Origin: Ancylobacter novellus
GTDB taxonomy: Bacteria > Pseudomonadota > Alphaproteobacteria > Rhizobiales > Methylopilaceae
Direction of reading: 5' to 3'
DNA: 64,000 bases
NCBI GenBank assembly: GCA_003241695.1
Contig: QFPN01000003.1
Span: forward strand, 62,001-126,000
In this document: one piece after another, positions 25,323-33,364 of the stretch
Numbering within the stretch: position 1 is the stretch's first letter
Layout: every line of letters begins with the position of its first letter
Position numbers and translations under genes: made by a program
The notes under the pieces: model-generated
Database searches by the model: none
The model's input: the letters and a program-made list of their open reading frames with translations, nothing else
Told to the model about the DNA's origin: nothing

Positions 25323-26030
25323 TTAGCGGGCCGGCTGTTCGGGCAGGGCGAGCGCGCCGCGCAGTTCGGCTTTCGCCTCGGCGAAGTCCTGCCGGAACGC
25401 CGGATTCTCGCGCTCCAGCGCCGCGATAAGGGAGCCGGCGATCTTTCCGGCGGCGACGTCGGCCGGATAATGCACGCCGGCCACGATGCGGTTGTTGGCG
25501 TATTCGTCCGCGCGGGCGAAAATCTCGACGCTCTTTTCCGGAACCATGGCCGCGAGCACGATGGCGTTCAGCCGCGCGAAGGTCGTGTGGCCGCTCGGAT
25601 AGGAGGCGTTGTTCGGAAGCTTCAGCACAGGATGGACGCTCGCGTCGGCGACCGAAGGGCGCGGCCGGTTCCAGCGTGCCTTGACCAGTTCGACGAGGTC
25701 GCCCGAGTCCGACTTCACCTTGGCGAAGAATGCGGCCGCCACCGGCAGTTTCTCCGCCGAGAAGTCCGGCCCCAGCACGTCGGCGAAGCGGAACACGCTC
25801 AGCTCGGCGTCCGCCTTGGCGCGCTCCTCGGCTTCGGCGTTGCGGCCCGCCTGCGCGGCGAGAACGCCCGCGAGGTCGATCTTGTCCGCGGGCGAGCCGG
25901 CGGGCGGCGGAGGCGGCAGCAGCGTCACCAGATCGAGCTGATCGCGGGCCACGTAGGCGCCGTCGGCAAGAGCTGGCGCGCAGGCGAGAAGCGCCGCGCA
26001 GAGGGCGGCGACGCGAAGGCTGAGGCGCAT
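25323..26030 (-). CDS. PAP2-superfamily secreted acid phosphatase (class A-like)
   Basis: A 235-residue precursor with a signal peptide (VAALCAALLACAPALADG). The mature part carries the PAP2 phosphatase motifs: KARWNRPRP (KxxxxxxRP), SYPSGHTTFA (PSGH) and RIVAGVHYPADVAAG (SRxxxxxHxxxD-like, starting with R). Together with the Pro-rich stretch near residue 40 this is typical of periplasmic class A non-specific acid phosphatases, which release phosphate from organic monoesters. It is tail to tail with the IscU-like gene and divergent from yidD. Confidence 0.88.
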   Translation of the reverse strand: MRLSLRVAALCAALLACAPALADGAYVARDQLDLVTLLPPPPPAGSPADKIDLAGVLAAQAGRNAEAEERAKADAELSVFRFADVLGPDFSAEKLPVAAAFFAKVKSDSGDLVELVKARWNRPRPSVADASVHPVLKLPNNASYPSGHTTFARLNAIVLAAMVPEKSVEIFARADEYANNRIVAGVHYPADVAAGKIAGSLIAALERENPAFRQDFAEAKAELRGALALPEQPAR

Positions 26031-26080
26031 GGTTGCTGTCCCGGTGGCGGGGGTCGGTCCGCCACGATACGATCGGTTCG

Positions 26081-26401
26081 ATGAACCTCTTATTGCTCCT
26101 GCCGCGAACCGTCCTGCGGCTGCCGATCCTCGCCTATCGCTACTCGCTGTCCATGTTCATGGGCCGGCGCTGCCGCTACCTGCCGACCTGCTCGGAATTC
26201 GCCGACGAGGCGATCGCCCGCCACGGAGCCTGGGCCGGCGGGTGGATGGCGGCCGACCGGATCTGCCGGTGCCATCCCTGGGGCGGCGACGGCTTCGATC
26301 CCGTGCCGCACGAATTGCCTTCGGACACGACGTGGTCTAGGCCGTGGCGCTACGCGCGCCGGAGGGCGCGGCCCGTCTGCGAGGCCGCCGATCCCGCCTG
26401 A
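26081..26401 (+). CDS. yidD: YidD-type membrane protein insertion efficiency factor
   Basis: 106 residues with the complete YidD signature: YRYSLSMFMGRRCRYLPTCSEFADEAIARHG, then AADRICRCHPWGGDGFDPVP, including the conserved cysteines. YidD is a small amphipathic inner-membrane-associated protein that helps YidC-mediated insertion. The ATG at 26081 is chosen (MNLLLLLPRTVLR). It is commonly clustered with rnpA/yidC, but here it stands next to PAP2 and thrS, an arrangement common in Rhizobiales. Confidence 0.93.
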   Translation: MNLLLLLPRTVLRLPILAYRYSLSMFMGRRCRYLPTCSEFADEAIARHGAWAGGWMAADRICRCHPWGGDGFDPVPHELPSDTTWSRPWRYARRRARPVCEAADPA

Positions 26402-26473
26402 CGCGCGGGCCGAAGCAAAACCCTGAAATCGCTTACCTGCATTCGTAGGCAGTGAGTGAGCGGAGAGACCCAA

Positions 26474-28453
26474 ATGCCCCTCGTCACGTTCCCCGACGGC
26501 GCCCAGAAGTCTTACGAGCGCGGCGTCACCGGCGCCGAGATCGCCGGCCAGATCTCCAAATCCCTGCTGAAGCGCACCGTCGCGATGGCTCTCGACGGCG
26601 TCGTGGTCGATCTCGCCGACCGCATCGAGAAGGACGTCCGGATCGAGTTCCTCGACCGCAACGACCCGCGCTCGCTCGAACTCATTCGCCACGACTGTGC
26701 GCATGTGCTGGCCGAAGCCGTGCAGACGCTGTGGCCGGAGACGCAGGTCACGATCGGCCCGGTGATCGAGAACGGCTTCTATTACGACTTCGCCCGCGAA
26801 GAGCCGTTCTCGACCGACGACATCTCGGCGATCGAGGCCGAGATGCGGAAGATCATCGCGCGCGACAAGCCGTTCACGAAGGACGTCTGGAGCCGCGACC
26901 GCGCCAAGGACTGGTTCGCCAGTAAGGGCGAGACCTTCAAGGTCGAGCTGGTCGACGCCATTCCGGCCGACCAGGCGCTCAAGATGTATGCGCAGGGCGA
27001 GTGGATGGACCTCTGCCGCGGTCCGCACATGACGTCGACGGGCAAAGTCGGCGACGCCTTCAAGCTGATGAAGGTGGCGGGCGCCTATTGGCGCGGCGAC
27101 TCGAACAACCCGATGCTCCAGCGCATCTACGGCACCGCCTTCCCCGACAAGGCCGGTCTCGACGGCTATCTCCACATGCTGGAGGAGGCAGAGAAGCGCG
27201 ACCACCGCAAGCTCGGCCGCGAGATGGACCTCTTCCACTTCCAGGAGGAAGGCCCCGGCGCCGTGTTCTGGCATCCGAAGGGCTGGACGCTGTTCCAGAC
27301 GCTGATCGCCTATTCGCGGCGCGTGGTGAACACGTCCGGCTTCGTCGAGGTCAACACGCCCCAGATCCTCGACCATTCGCTCTGGCAGACGTCAGGCCAC
27401 TGGGACTGGTACCGCGAGAACATGTTCGTCACGCAGACCGAGGACGACCGCGTCTTCGCGATCAAGCCGATGAATTGCCCGGGTCACGTCCAGATCTTCA
27501 AGCACGGGCTGCGCAGCTACCGCGAACTGCCGATCCGCATGGGCGAGTTCGGCATCGTGCACCGCTACGAGCCGTCCGGAGCGCTGCACGGCATGATGCG
27601 CGTGCGCGCCTTCACGCAGGACGACGCGCACATCTTCTGCACCGACGAGCAGTTCATGGCCGAGACGCTCGCGCTGAACGAGCTCATCCTCGGCATGTAC
27701 GCCGACTTCGGCTTCGACAACATCACGCTGAAGCTCTCGACGCGGCCCGAAAAGCGCGTCGGCTCCGACGCGCTGTGGGACCGCGCCGAGCAGGTGATGG
27801 GCGACGCGCTGAAGGAGATCGAGGCGCGCTACGGCAACCGGGTCACGACCGCGGTCAATCCGGGCGAAGGCGCGTTCTACGGGCCGAAGTTCGAGTACGT
27901 CCTGCGCGACGCCATCGGCCGCGACTGGCAGTGCGGCACGATCCAGGTCGACTTCAACCTGCCGGAGCGGTTCGGGGCGTTCTACATCGGCGCGGACGGC
28001 GAGAAGCACCATCCGGTGATGATCCACCGCGCGATCTTCGGCTCGCTCGAGCGCTTCACCGGCATCCTGATCGAGCACTTCGCCGGCCACTTCCCGCTCT
28101 GGCTCGCGCCGGTGCAGGCGGTTGTCACGACCATCACGTCCGAGGCCGACGGTTATGCGGCCGAGGTCGCCGCGGAGCTTCGCAAGGCGGGGCTTCGGGT
28201 GGAGGTCGATCTCCGCAACGAGAAGATCAACTACAAGGTGCGCGAGCACTCGCTGGCGAAGATCCCGGCGCTCGTCGTGGTGGGGGCTCGTGAGGCGGAA
28301 ACGCGCGGCGTCTCGGTGCGCCGCTTGGGCAGCCAGGGCCAGACCTCGATGACGCTCGACGAGTGCGTCGCAGCGCTCGCCGACGAGGCGACCCCGCCGG
28401 ACGTGAAGCGCGCGAGGGCCGAGAACGCCGGGGCGCGGGCGGCCGCGGAATAG
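26474..28453 (+). CDS. thrS: Threonine-tRNA ligase
   Basis: A full-length 659-residue class II aminoacyl-tRNA synthetase. Domain order: TGS domain (1-60, VTFPDGAQKSYERGVTGAEI), editing domain with HDCAHVLAEAVQTLWP, catalytic core with the zinc Cys in MNCPGHVQIFK, motif 2 (FGIVHRYEPSGALHGMMRVR, ending RAFTQDDAHIFC), motif 3 (HPVMIHRAIFGSLERF), and the anticodon-binding domain from about 550 (PVQAVVTTITSEADGYA). The start is ATG 26474 with GGAGAG seven bases upstream; the GTG at 26456 lies before that site. The C-terminal 15 residues form an Ala/Arg-rich tail. The gene is monocistronic. Confidence 0.97.
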   Translation: MPLVTFPDGAQKSYERGVTGAEIAGQISKSLLKRTVAMALDGVVVDLADRIEKDVRIEFLDRNDPRSLELIRHDCAHVLAEAVQTLWPETQVTIGPVIENGFYYDFAREEPFSTDDISAIEAEMRKIIARDKPFTKDVWSRDRAKDWFASKGETFKVELVDAIPADQALKMYAQGEWMDLCRGPHMTSTGKVGDAFKLMKVAGAYWRGDSNNPMLQRIYGTAFPDKAGLDGYLHMLEEAEKRDHRKLGREMDLFHFQEEGPGAVFWHPKGWTLFQTLIAYSRRVVNTSGFVEVNTPQILDHSLWQTSGHWDWYRENMFVTQTEDDRVFAIKPMNCPGHVQIFKHGLRSYRELPIRMGEFGIVHRYEPSGALHGMMRVRAFTQDDAHIFCTDEQFMAETLALNELILGMYADFGFDNITLKLSTRPEKRVGSDALWDRAEQVMGDALKEIEARYGNRVTTAVNPGEGAFYGPKFEYVLRDAIGRDWQCGTIQVDFNLPERFGAFYIGADGEKHHPVMIHRAIFGSLERFTGILIEHFAGHFPLWLAPVQAVVTTITSEADGYAAEVAAELRKAGLRVEVDLRNEKINYKVREHSLAKIPALVVVGAREAETRGVSVRRLGSQGQTSMTLDECVAALADEATPPDVKRARAENAGARAAAE

Positions 28454-28462
28454 CGGCTTAAG

Positions 28463-28690
28463 ACGTCATCCCGGCCGACGCGTAGCGGAGAGCCGGGATC
28501 GTCGTCCGAATTTGCTCGGGAACCCCGCCAAATCATCCCCTGGGTCGTCCGGGGGATCCATGTCGAATGCGGGCTCTGCCGTTTTTCGAGAGGCTCGTCG
28601 ATCGATGGATGCCCCGGACAAGCCGAGGCGTGACGACCGCGTCCATTCTGAAAGCGATCCCGGATCGGCCTGCCGGCCGTCCGGGATGAC
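28463..28690. repeat. Cluster of intergenic palindromes between thrS and the CBS gene
   Basis: This 247-bp gap after thrS is filled with repeats. catcccggccgacgcg near 28465 pairs with a gagccgggat element ending near 28500. A family 2 unit (catcccctgggtcgtccgg, about 28534-28561) has an inverted partner ggatgccccggacaagccg (about 28607-28625). A further atcccggat/gtccgggatgac palindrome lies at about 28657-28689. The family 2 unit is the same as that beside ccmH. Confidence 0.65.
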
Positions 28691-28700
28691 GCCAAGCCCC

Positions 28701-29132
28701 TCACGCCGTCGCGATATAGTCCCGCATCGCCGAGGCCTCGGCCTCGATCGACTCGATCCGGTGCTTCACCACGTCGCCGATCGAGACGATGCCGACCAGC
28801 CGGTCGTGGTCCATGATCGGCACGTGACGGAATTTTCCGCGCGTCATGCGCTCCGAGAGGAAGTTCAGCGTGTCGCGCGGCGTCGCGGTCACCACGTCGC
28901 GGGTCATGAAGTCCGCGACCGGGCGGTCGAGCGCCTCGCGGCCGGCGCTCGCGATCGCGCGGACGACGTCGCGCTCGGTGATTATCCCGGCGACCCCGCC
29001 GTGCCCGTCGGACACGACCACCGCGCCGATGCTCTTGGAGGCCAGCGTCTCGACCAGCGAGGAAACGCTGTCCTGCGCCTTGATGGTGACGACCGAATGC
29101 CCCTTGGCGGCGAGAATGTTCTCGACTTTCAT
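28701..29132 (-). CDS. CBS-domain-pair protein
   Basis: 143 residues consisting only of two CBS motifs (a Bateman module): residues about 5-60 (VTIKAQDSVSSLVETLASKS, GIITERDVVRAI) and 72-130 (VVTATPRDTLNFLSERMT, LVGIVSIGDVVKHRI). CBS pairs bind adenosine ligands such as AMP, ATP or SAM and act as energy sensors. Without an attached domain this one must act in trans; the partner is unknown. The ATG at 29132 has AAAGGAGGG upstream, a strong ribosome-binding site. Confidence 0.9.
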   Translation of the reverse strand: MKVENILAAKGHSVVTIKAQDSVSSLVETLASKSIGAVVVSDGHGGVAGIITERDVVRAIASAGREALDRPVADFMTRDVVTATPRDTLNFLSERMTRGKFRHVPIMDHDRLVGIVSIGDVVKHRIESIEAEASAMRDYIATA

Positions 29133-29191
29133 GCGTTTCCCTCCTTTCGCCGTCTCATGCGGCGTTAGCGGAGAGCCGTCCGGCGATCGCC

Positions 29192-30016
29192 TCAGCGGTC
29201 CTGCTGCGACCGGTCCGCGGCCCCGGTCCCGTCATCATGAGGTCCCGGACCGCCGGGGCGCAAGGCGTCGTCCCTCACGTCATTGGGATAAGACGGCCGC
29301 CGCCCGCCCGCCGGATCGAGCAGCGGAAACAGCGCGAGGCCAGCGACGAAGCCCCCGATATGCGCCTCCCAGGCGATCGAAGCTCCCTCTCCCGATATCG
29401 CCATGCCGCCGAGCCCGAAGACGAGGTTCAGGCCGAACCAGACCAGCAGGAACACGATCACCTGCGGGCGGCGCATGGCGCGGCCGAACGGCTCCGCCGG
29501 CTGCGTGAAGGCGGCGCGACCGTTTCTGCGGAACGCGCCGAGCGGCCCCCCGGCCTCGAAAATGAAGCGCATGGAAGCCGCCATATGGCCGGAAATCGCG
29601 GCCGAAGCGCCGACCACCGGCGCGGGTTCGCCGAAATGGAGCGCGAGATGGGTCGCGGCGCCGGCCGCGGCCGTCGCGGCCGAGAACGTCAGGAACCGCC
29701 ACGCGCCGAACCGCCAGGCGAGCGCGCTGCCGAAGGCGAGCATCCAGACGGCGTTGACGAGAAGATGGATCCAGTCGCCGTGGAGAAAGGCGTAGGTGAG
29801 GAAGGTCCAGACCTTCGCCCCTTCTCCTCCCAGCATGTCGGCGGCGTATTCGGACGCCGGGTCGTAGCGCGCCGGGATGAAGGCGAAGCGCAGCAGCACG
29901 TCGATGTCCGCGCTCTCGCTGAGAAAGCTGCGGACGACATGGACGGCGACGAACAGCCCGAGCAGCGCGACGACGACGCGCGGGGCGTTGAAAAGGGGCT
30001 CCCGCTGCGACGGCAC
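29192..30016 (-). CDS. Rhomboid-family intramembrane serine protease
   Basis: A 274-residue membrane protein with about six hydrophobic segments. HGDWIHLLVNAVWMLAFGSALA holds the HxxxN pair of the oxyanion helix, VVGASAAISGHMAASMRF the catalytic Ser (about 138, in GASA) and WEAHIGGFVAGLALFPLL the catalytic His (about 219). It should therefore be an active protease cleaving transmembrane substrates. The C-terminal 40 residues are hydrophilic. The start is GTG 30016; the longer open frame upstream lacks conserved sequence and covers the divergent PAS gene's promoter. Confidence 0.88.
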   Translation of the reverse strand: MPSQREPLFNAPRVVVALLGLFVAVHVVRSFLSESADIDVLLRFAFIPARYDPASEYAADMLGGEGAKVWTFLTYAFLHGDWIHLLVNAVWMLAFGSALAWRFGAWRFLTFSAATAAAGAATHLALHFGEPAPVVGASAAISGHMAASMRFIFEAGGPLGAFRRNGRAAFTQPAEPFGRAMRRPQVIVFLLVWFGLNLVFGLGGMAISGEGASIAWEAHIGGFVAGLALFPLLDPAGGRRPSYPNDVRDDALRPGGPGPHDDGTGAADRSQQDR

Positions 30017-30224
30017 GGGTCGGATCCGATCTGTTCGAGCATGGGACGACGGGCGAACGCCCCGAAGCGCAAGCGATCGCCCGAACGTCCGGCGATTGCA
30101 AGGCGCCCGGCCGAGACCGGGTCGATGGCACGGCGCGTGCTCCAACATGGTGAACTTTTCTTCATTCCTTCCGGGCCGTCCCGGATCGGGACGGAGAACC
30201 GTCGCTTCCGACGAAAGGACCGGG

Positions 30225-30818
30225 ATGAAAGCCGCCGCGACCAAGGAGCTGTTCGGGTACTGGAACCGCCTCCGCGGAGAGCGCGCGGCGCCGGAGCGCG
30301 CCGACGTCGACCCCGCGGCGATCCGCGGCGCGCTAGGCGACACCTTCATCCTCGAGGCGGACCCCAGAACCGACTATCCGTTCCGCCTGTCGGGCTCCCG
30401 CATCTGCGCCGTCACGGGCCACGAGATGAAGGGCGAGCGCTTCCTGTCGCTGTGGAGCGGCCCCGATCGGTCGACTGTCCTCGGCGCGCTCGAAACGGTT
30501 TCCGACGACGCCGCGGTGGCGGTGATCGGCGCGCAGGGGCTCACCGAACTCGGCCGCAAGGTCGACATCGAGATCAGCCTGCTTCCGCTGCGCCACCGCG
30601 GACGCACCCATGCGCGCCTTCTCGGCTCGCTGTCTCCCGTCGAAACGCCCTACTGGCTCGGCGCCTGCGCCGTCACGCGCTTCGAGCTCACCTCGCTCAG
30701 AATGATCTGGCCGAGCGGCCGGCGTCGCCCCATGGAATCCGCGCCCGTCCCCCCGCCGCCGACATTCGGCGCCGGGCGCAGGATCGGCCGCTTCCTCGTG
30801 TTCGACGGCGGGCGCTGA
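30225..30818 (+). CDS. PAS-domain (PAS_5 / DUF1488-neighbour type) protein
   Basis: 197 residues. ELFGYWNRLRGERAAPERADVDPAAIRGALGDTFILEADPRTDYPFRLSGSRICAVTGHEMKGERFLSLW is the hallmark of the alphaproteobacterial PAS_5 family (a single PAS-like sensor fold at residues about 8-140). It has no output domain; the C-terminal 50 residues are Arg/Pro-rich and end IGRFLVFDGG. These proteins often sit beside a PilZ protein, as here. The ATG at 30225 has AAAGGA seven bases upstream. Ligand and partner are unknown. Confidence 0.82.
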   Translation: MKAAATKELFGYWNRLRGERAAPERADVDPAAIRGALGDTFILEADPRTDYPFRLSGSRICAVTGHEMKGERFLSLWSGPDRSTVLGALETVSDDAAVAVIGAQGLTELGRKVDIEISLLPLRHRGRTHARLLGSLSPVETPYWLGACAVTRFELTSLRMIWPSGRRRPMESAPVPPPPTFGAGRRIGRFLVFDGGR

Positions 30819-30943
30819 GTAAGGGATTTTACGGATGCGCCGCGCGGCCGGACTTCACGGCGCGTTAACGACGTCGCACTAGCGTAACAAGCATGCCGGA
30901 GGCCGGGCTCGAACGGTCGTCGCCGACTGCGCAAAGGCCTTCG

Positions 30944-31540
30944 ATGTTCTCCCTTAAAGCGCCATTCTCGGACGAGCGCCGCCGTCACCAGCGCGTCAAG
31001 GTCGCTCTGCTCGGCCGCTACATGCTGTCGTCGCGGCGGGAGTATCCGTGCCAGACCGTCGACATGTCGCCCGGCGGAGTCTCCCTGATCGCGCCGGTTC
31101 CGGCGCAGGCCGGCGAACGCGTCGTGGTCTATCTCGACCACGTCGGCCGCGTCGAAGGCCAGATGGTGCGCGCCGTGCCGAACGGCTTCGCCATGACGGT
31201 CTCCGCGACCATCCGCAAGCGCGACAAGCTCGCGGCCCAGCTCACCTGGCTCGCCAACCGGGGCATGCTCGGCCTGCCCGAGGATCGCCGACACGAGCGC
31301 GTCGCGCCGCGCAATCCGCGCGCCATGCTCGTCACCGAAGACGGCAAGGAGCACGAGGTCCGCATCATCGACGTCTCGCTTTCGGGCGCGGCGGTGACCA
31401 CGAGCCTCGAGCTTCCGATCGGCTCGCCCGTCACGCTCGGCAAGACCGCGGCCCGCGTCGTGCGCCATTTCGACAAGGGATTGGCGGTCGAGTTCAACCG
31501 TCCGCAGAATCAGGATCAGCTCGCCGAACAGTTCGGCTGA
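30944..31540 (+). CDS. Tandem PilZ-domain protein (c-di-GMP receptor)
   Basis: 198 residues with two PilZ units. The first (about 12-100) has the full c-di-GMP signature RRRHQR followed by DMSPGGVSL. The second (about 115-190) has RRHERV followed by DVSLSGAAV and a GLAVEF strand. Both keep the RxxxR and DxSxxG elements, so both could bind the dinucleotide. ATG 30944 has AAAGG six bases upstream; ATG 30893 is an alternative. A terminator follows at 31575. It lies upstream of a LapG-type peptidase on the same strand, a family known to be controlled by c-di-GMP in other bacteria. Confidence 0.9.
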   Translation: MFSLKAPFSDERRRHQRVKVALLGRYMLSSRREYPCQTVDMSPGGVSLIAPVPAQAGERVVVYLDHVGRVEGQMVRAVPNGFAMTVSATIRKRDKLAAQLTWLANRGMLGLPEDRRHERVAPRNPRAMLVTEDGKEHEVRIIDVSLSGAAVTTSLELPIGSPVTLGKTAARVVRHFDKGLAVEFNRPQNQDQLAEQFG

Positions 31541-31574
31541 TCCGCGCTTTCTAACGCACGCTCCGTTTCGCAAG

Positions 31575-31600
31575 CGCCGCCCCTCGTGGGCGGCGTTTTT
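31575..31600 (+). terminator. Rho-independent terminator after the PilZ gene
   Basis: CGCCGCC (31575-31581) and GGCGGCG (31589-31595) form a stem with a seven-base loop, followed directly by TTTTT at 31596-31600. Confidence 0.85.
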
Positions 31601-31639
31601 CGTTCGCGGTCCGGCCGAACCGGGCGCGCCGGACGCGGC

Positions 31640-31910
31640 CGATGAACGGCCATTCAAGAACATGATTACCGCTTCATGAATCGCCCCCCTCCAAAAGCCG
31701 GGGGCGTTAACGTTTGACCCACCAAGTCTTCCCGTCATTCTCTTCGCCACACAACTCGTGGTAAACGAAACATCCAACACATCTCTAAACAATTCTTTTC
31801 CAACAAGTTTCCAAAGTCCAAATCATCTCGCTAAAACACGCCATCTCGACTTAGACCGACAGCAAATCGAATGTGAGACTTTGCATCCCGGGACAGGACG
31901 GGGACTGCAA
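31640..31910 (+). promoter_or_regulatory. AT-rich leader/promoter region of the LapG-type peptidase gene
   Basis: This gene-free stretch is visibly lower in GC than anything else in the window, with runs such as ctctaaacaattcttttcc and aaagtccaaatcatc. A GCCCCC/GGGGGC hairpin lies at about 31685-31707 and is followed by gttaacgtttg. The frame of the downstream gene stays open from an ATG at 31758 (51 extra codons), but its codon use is unlike the rest, so I read it as untranslated leader. It probably holds the promoter and perhaps a regulatory 5' UTR. Confidence 0.5.
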
Positions 31911-32543
31911 ATGCTCGAGATCATCAAGAAGAGTTCGATTTACATCTTGTTTGGACTGGTTGCCGGCGGATTCACTATGGCGGGAACCGCCGACGCCCAG
32001 ACCGTGAAGCTCGCCCAGGCGACCCCGATGGGGGTCGAAGCCGGCGCGAAGGCGCCGATCGGCTGGCTCCAGTTCTGCCGCACCAACGCCGCGGACTGCG
32101 ACGTCTCTCCGCTGAAGGCCCAGCGCGTGAAGCTCAACGCGGCCCGCATCGCCGAACTCGACCGGATCAACCGGCAGGTCAACGCCGAGGTCCAGCCGAT
32201 GACCGACCAGGAGCTCTACGGCGTCGAGGAATACTGGACCTACCCGTCCGGCTACGGCGACTGCGAAGACTACGTGCTCGAGAAGCGCCGCCGCCTGATG
32301 CAGGCCGGCTGGCCGCGGCAGGCGCTGCTCATCACCGTGGTGCGCGACCTCAAGGGCGACGGCCATGCGGTGCTCACCGTCGTCACCGACCGCGGCGACT
32401 ACGCCCTCGACAACCAGGCCGACGACGTGAAGCCCTGGTTCGAGACCGGCTACACCTTCATCAAGCGCCAGGCGCAGACCGACCCGAACCTCTGGGTCCT
32501 GCTCGGCGACGGCGTCGGCCCGGCGGGCGTCGCCACGCCCTGA
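31911..32543 (+). CDS. Transglutaminase-like cysteine peptidase (BTLCP, LapG-type)
   Basis: A 210-residue precursor with a signal peptide (SSIYILFGLVAGGFTMAGTA, cleavage near ADA-Q). The BTLCP catalytic triad is complete: Cys118 in GYGDCEDYVLEKRR, His152 in GDGHAVLTV and Asp167 in RGDYALDNQ. WLQFCRTN with NAADCDV and the VNAEVQPMTDQELYG segment are also family features. BTLCP enzymes include LapG, the periplasmic protease releasing surface adhesins when c-di-GMP is low; substrate and control here are inferred only. ATG 31911 is chosen for the signal peptide. It ends in a strong terminator. Confidence 0.9.
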   Translation: MLEIIKKSSIYILFGLVAGGFTMAGTADAQTVKLAQATPMGVEAGAKAPIGWLQFCRTNAADCDVSPLKAQRVKLNAARIAELDRINRQVNAEVQPMTDQELYGVEEYWTYPSGYGDCEDYVLEKRRRLMQAGWPRQALLITVVRDLKGDGHAVLTVVTDRGDYALDNQADDVKPWFETGYTFIKRQAQTDPNLWVLLGDGVGPAGVATP

Positions 32544-32614
32544 CCGAACCGATCGTCACGGAACGCTGGCGGCCGGTCACTGTCCCCACTCCCGCCCCGA
32601 CCGACCGCAAGCCA

Positions 32615-32653
32615 GAGGCCGGCTCCCGCCCAAGGAGCCGGCCTCGTCCTTTT
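32615..32653 (+). terminator. Strong rho-independent terminator after the LapG-type gene
   Basis: GAGGCCGGCTCC (32615-32626) and GGAGCCGGCCTC (32634-32645) form a perfect 12-bp stem with a seven-base loop, followed by GTCCTTTT. It also lies at the end of the convergent carbonic anhydrase gene. Confidence 0.88.
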
Positions 32654-32659
32654 CGGGCT

Positions 32660-33190
32660 TCAGCCGATCCGCTTCATGCCGTCGCGATAGCGGCGGCCGT
32701 TCGCGACGTAGCGGCCGGCGGTGCCCATCAGCTTGATCTCCCATTCCGGGCCGAGCGTCCGCACCACCTTGGCGGGCGAGCCCAGGATCATCGAGAAGTC
32801 CGGGAACTCCTTGCCCTCGGTCACCAGCGCGCCCGCGCCGACGAGGCAGGATTTTCCGATCTTCGCGCCGTTCAGGACGGTCGCGCCCATTCCGATCAGC
32901 GAGCCCGCGCCGATCGTGCAGCCATGGACGATCGCCGCATGGCCGATGGTGCAGTCCGGCCCGAGATCCAGCGGAAATCCGGGATCGGTGTGCAGCACCG
33001 AGCCGTCCTGCACGTTCGAGCGCGCGCCGATCGTGATCGGCTCGTTGTCGCCGCGAAGGACCGCGCCGAACCAGACGCTGGCGTCTTCCTCGATGATGAC
33101 GTCGCCGACCACGACGGCGGTCTCGGCCACGAAGAAGCGGCCGTTCGAAGGGGTCCGGGGCGAAACCCCGTCGAGCGAATAGAGCGCCAT
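32660..33190 (-). CDS. Gamma-class carbonic anhydrase family protein
   Basis: A 176-residue left-handed beta-helix protein of hexapeptide repeats (IGARSNVQDGSVLHT, CTIGHAAIVHGCTIG, SLIGMGATVLNGAKIG). The three metal-binding histidines are present in VLHTDP, IGHAAIVHG (two His), and Arg/Asp in VLRGDNEPI. The family (YrdA/PaaY/CaiE-like) interconverts CO2 and bicarbonate or acts on related substrates as a trimer. ATG 33190 has GGGAGAAA upstream. The frame stays open for another 600 codons upstream purely by chance, antisense to phoD. Confidence 0.92.
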   Translation of the reverse strand: MALYSLDGVSPRTPSNGRFFVAETAVVVGDVIIEEDASVWFGAVLRGDNEPITIGARSNVQDGSVLHTDPGFPLDLGPDCTIGHAAIVHGCTIGAGSLIGMGATVLNGAKIGKSCLVGAGALVTEGKEFPDFSMILGSPAKVVRTLGPEWEIKLMGTAGRYVANGRRYRDGMKRIG

Positions 33191-33364
33191 GCGTTTCTCC
33201 CGTCGCGGCCTAAGCCGACAGATGCGCCTGCCGGGATAGCGAACGCGCAATTCGACGTCCATGCGCGAAGCAGCCATGCGCCGCGGGGGCCGAGCCGCGT
33301 CACAGGCCTGTCGCCGCCGCCGGCGTAGTTGGATCCATTCCAATCCCCCAAGGGACGACCGGCC

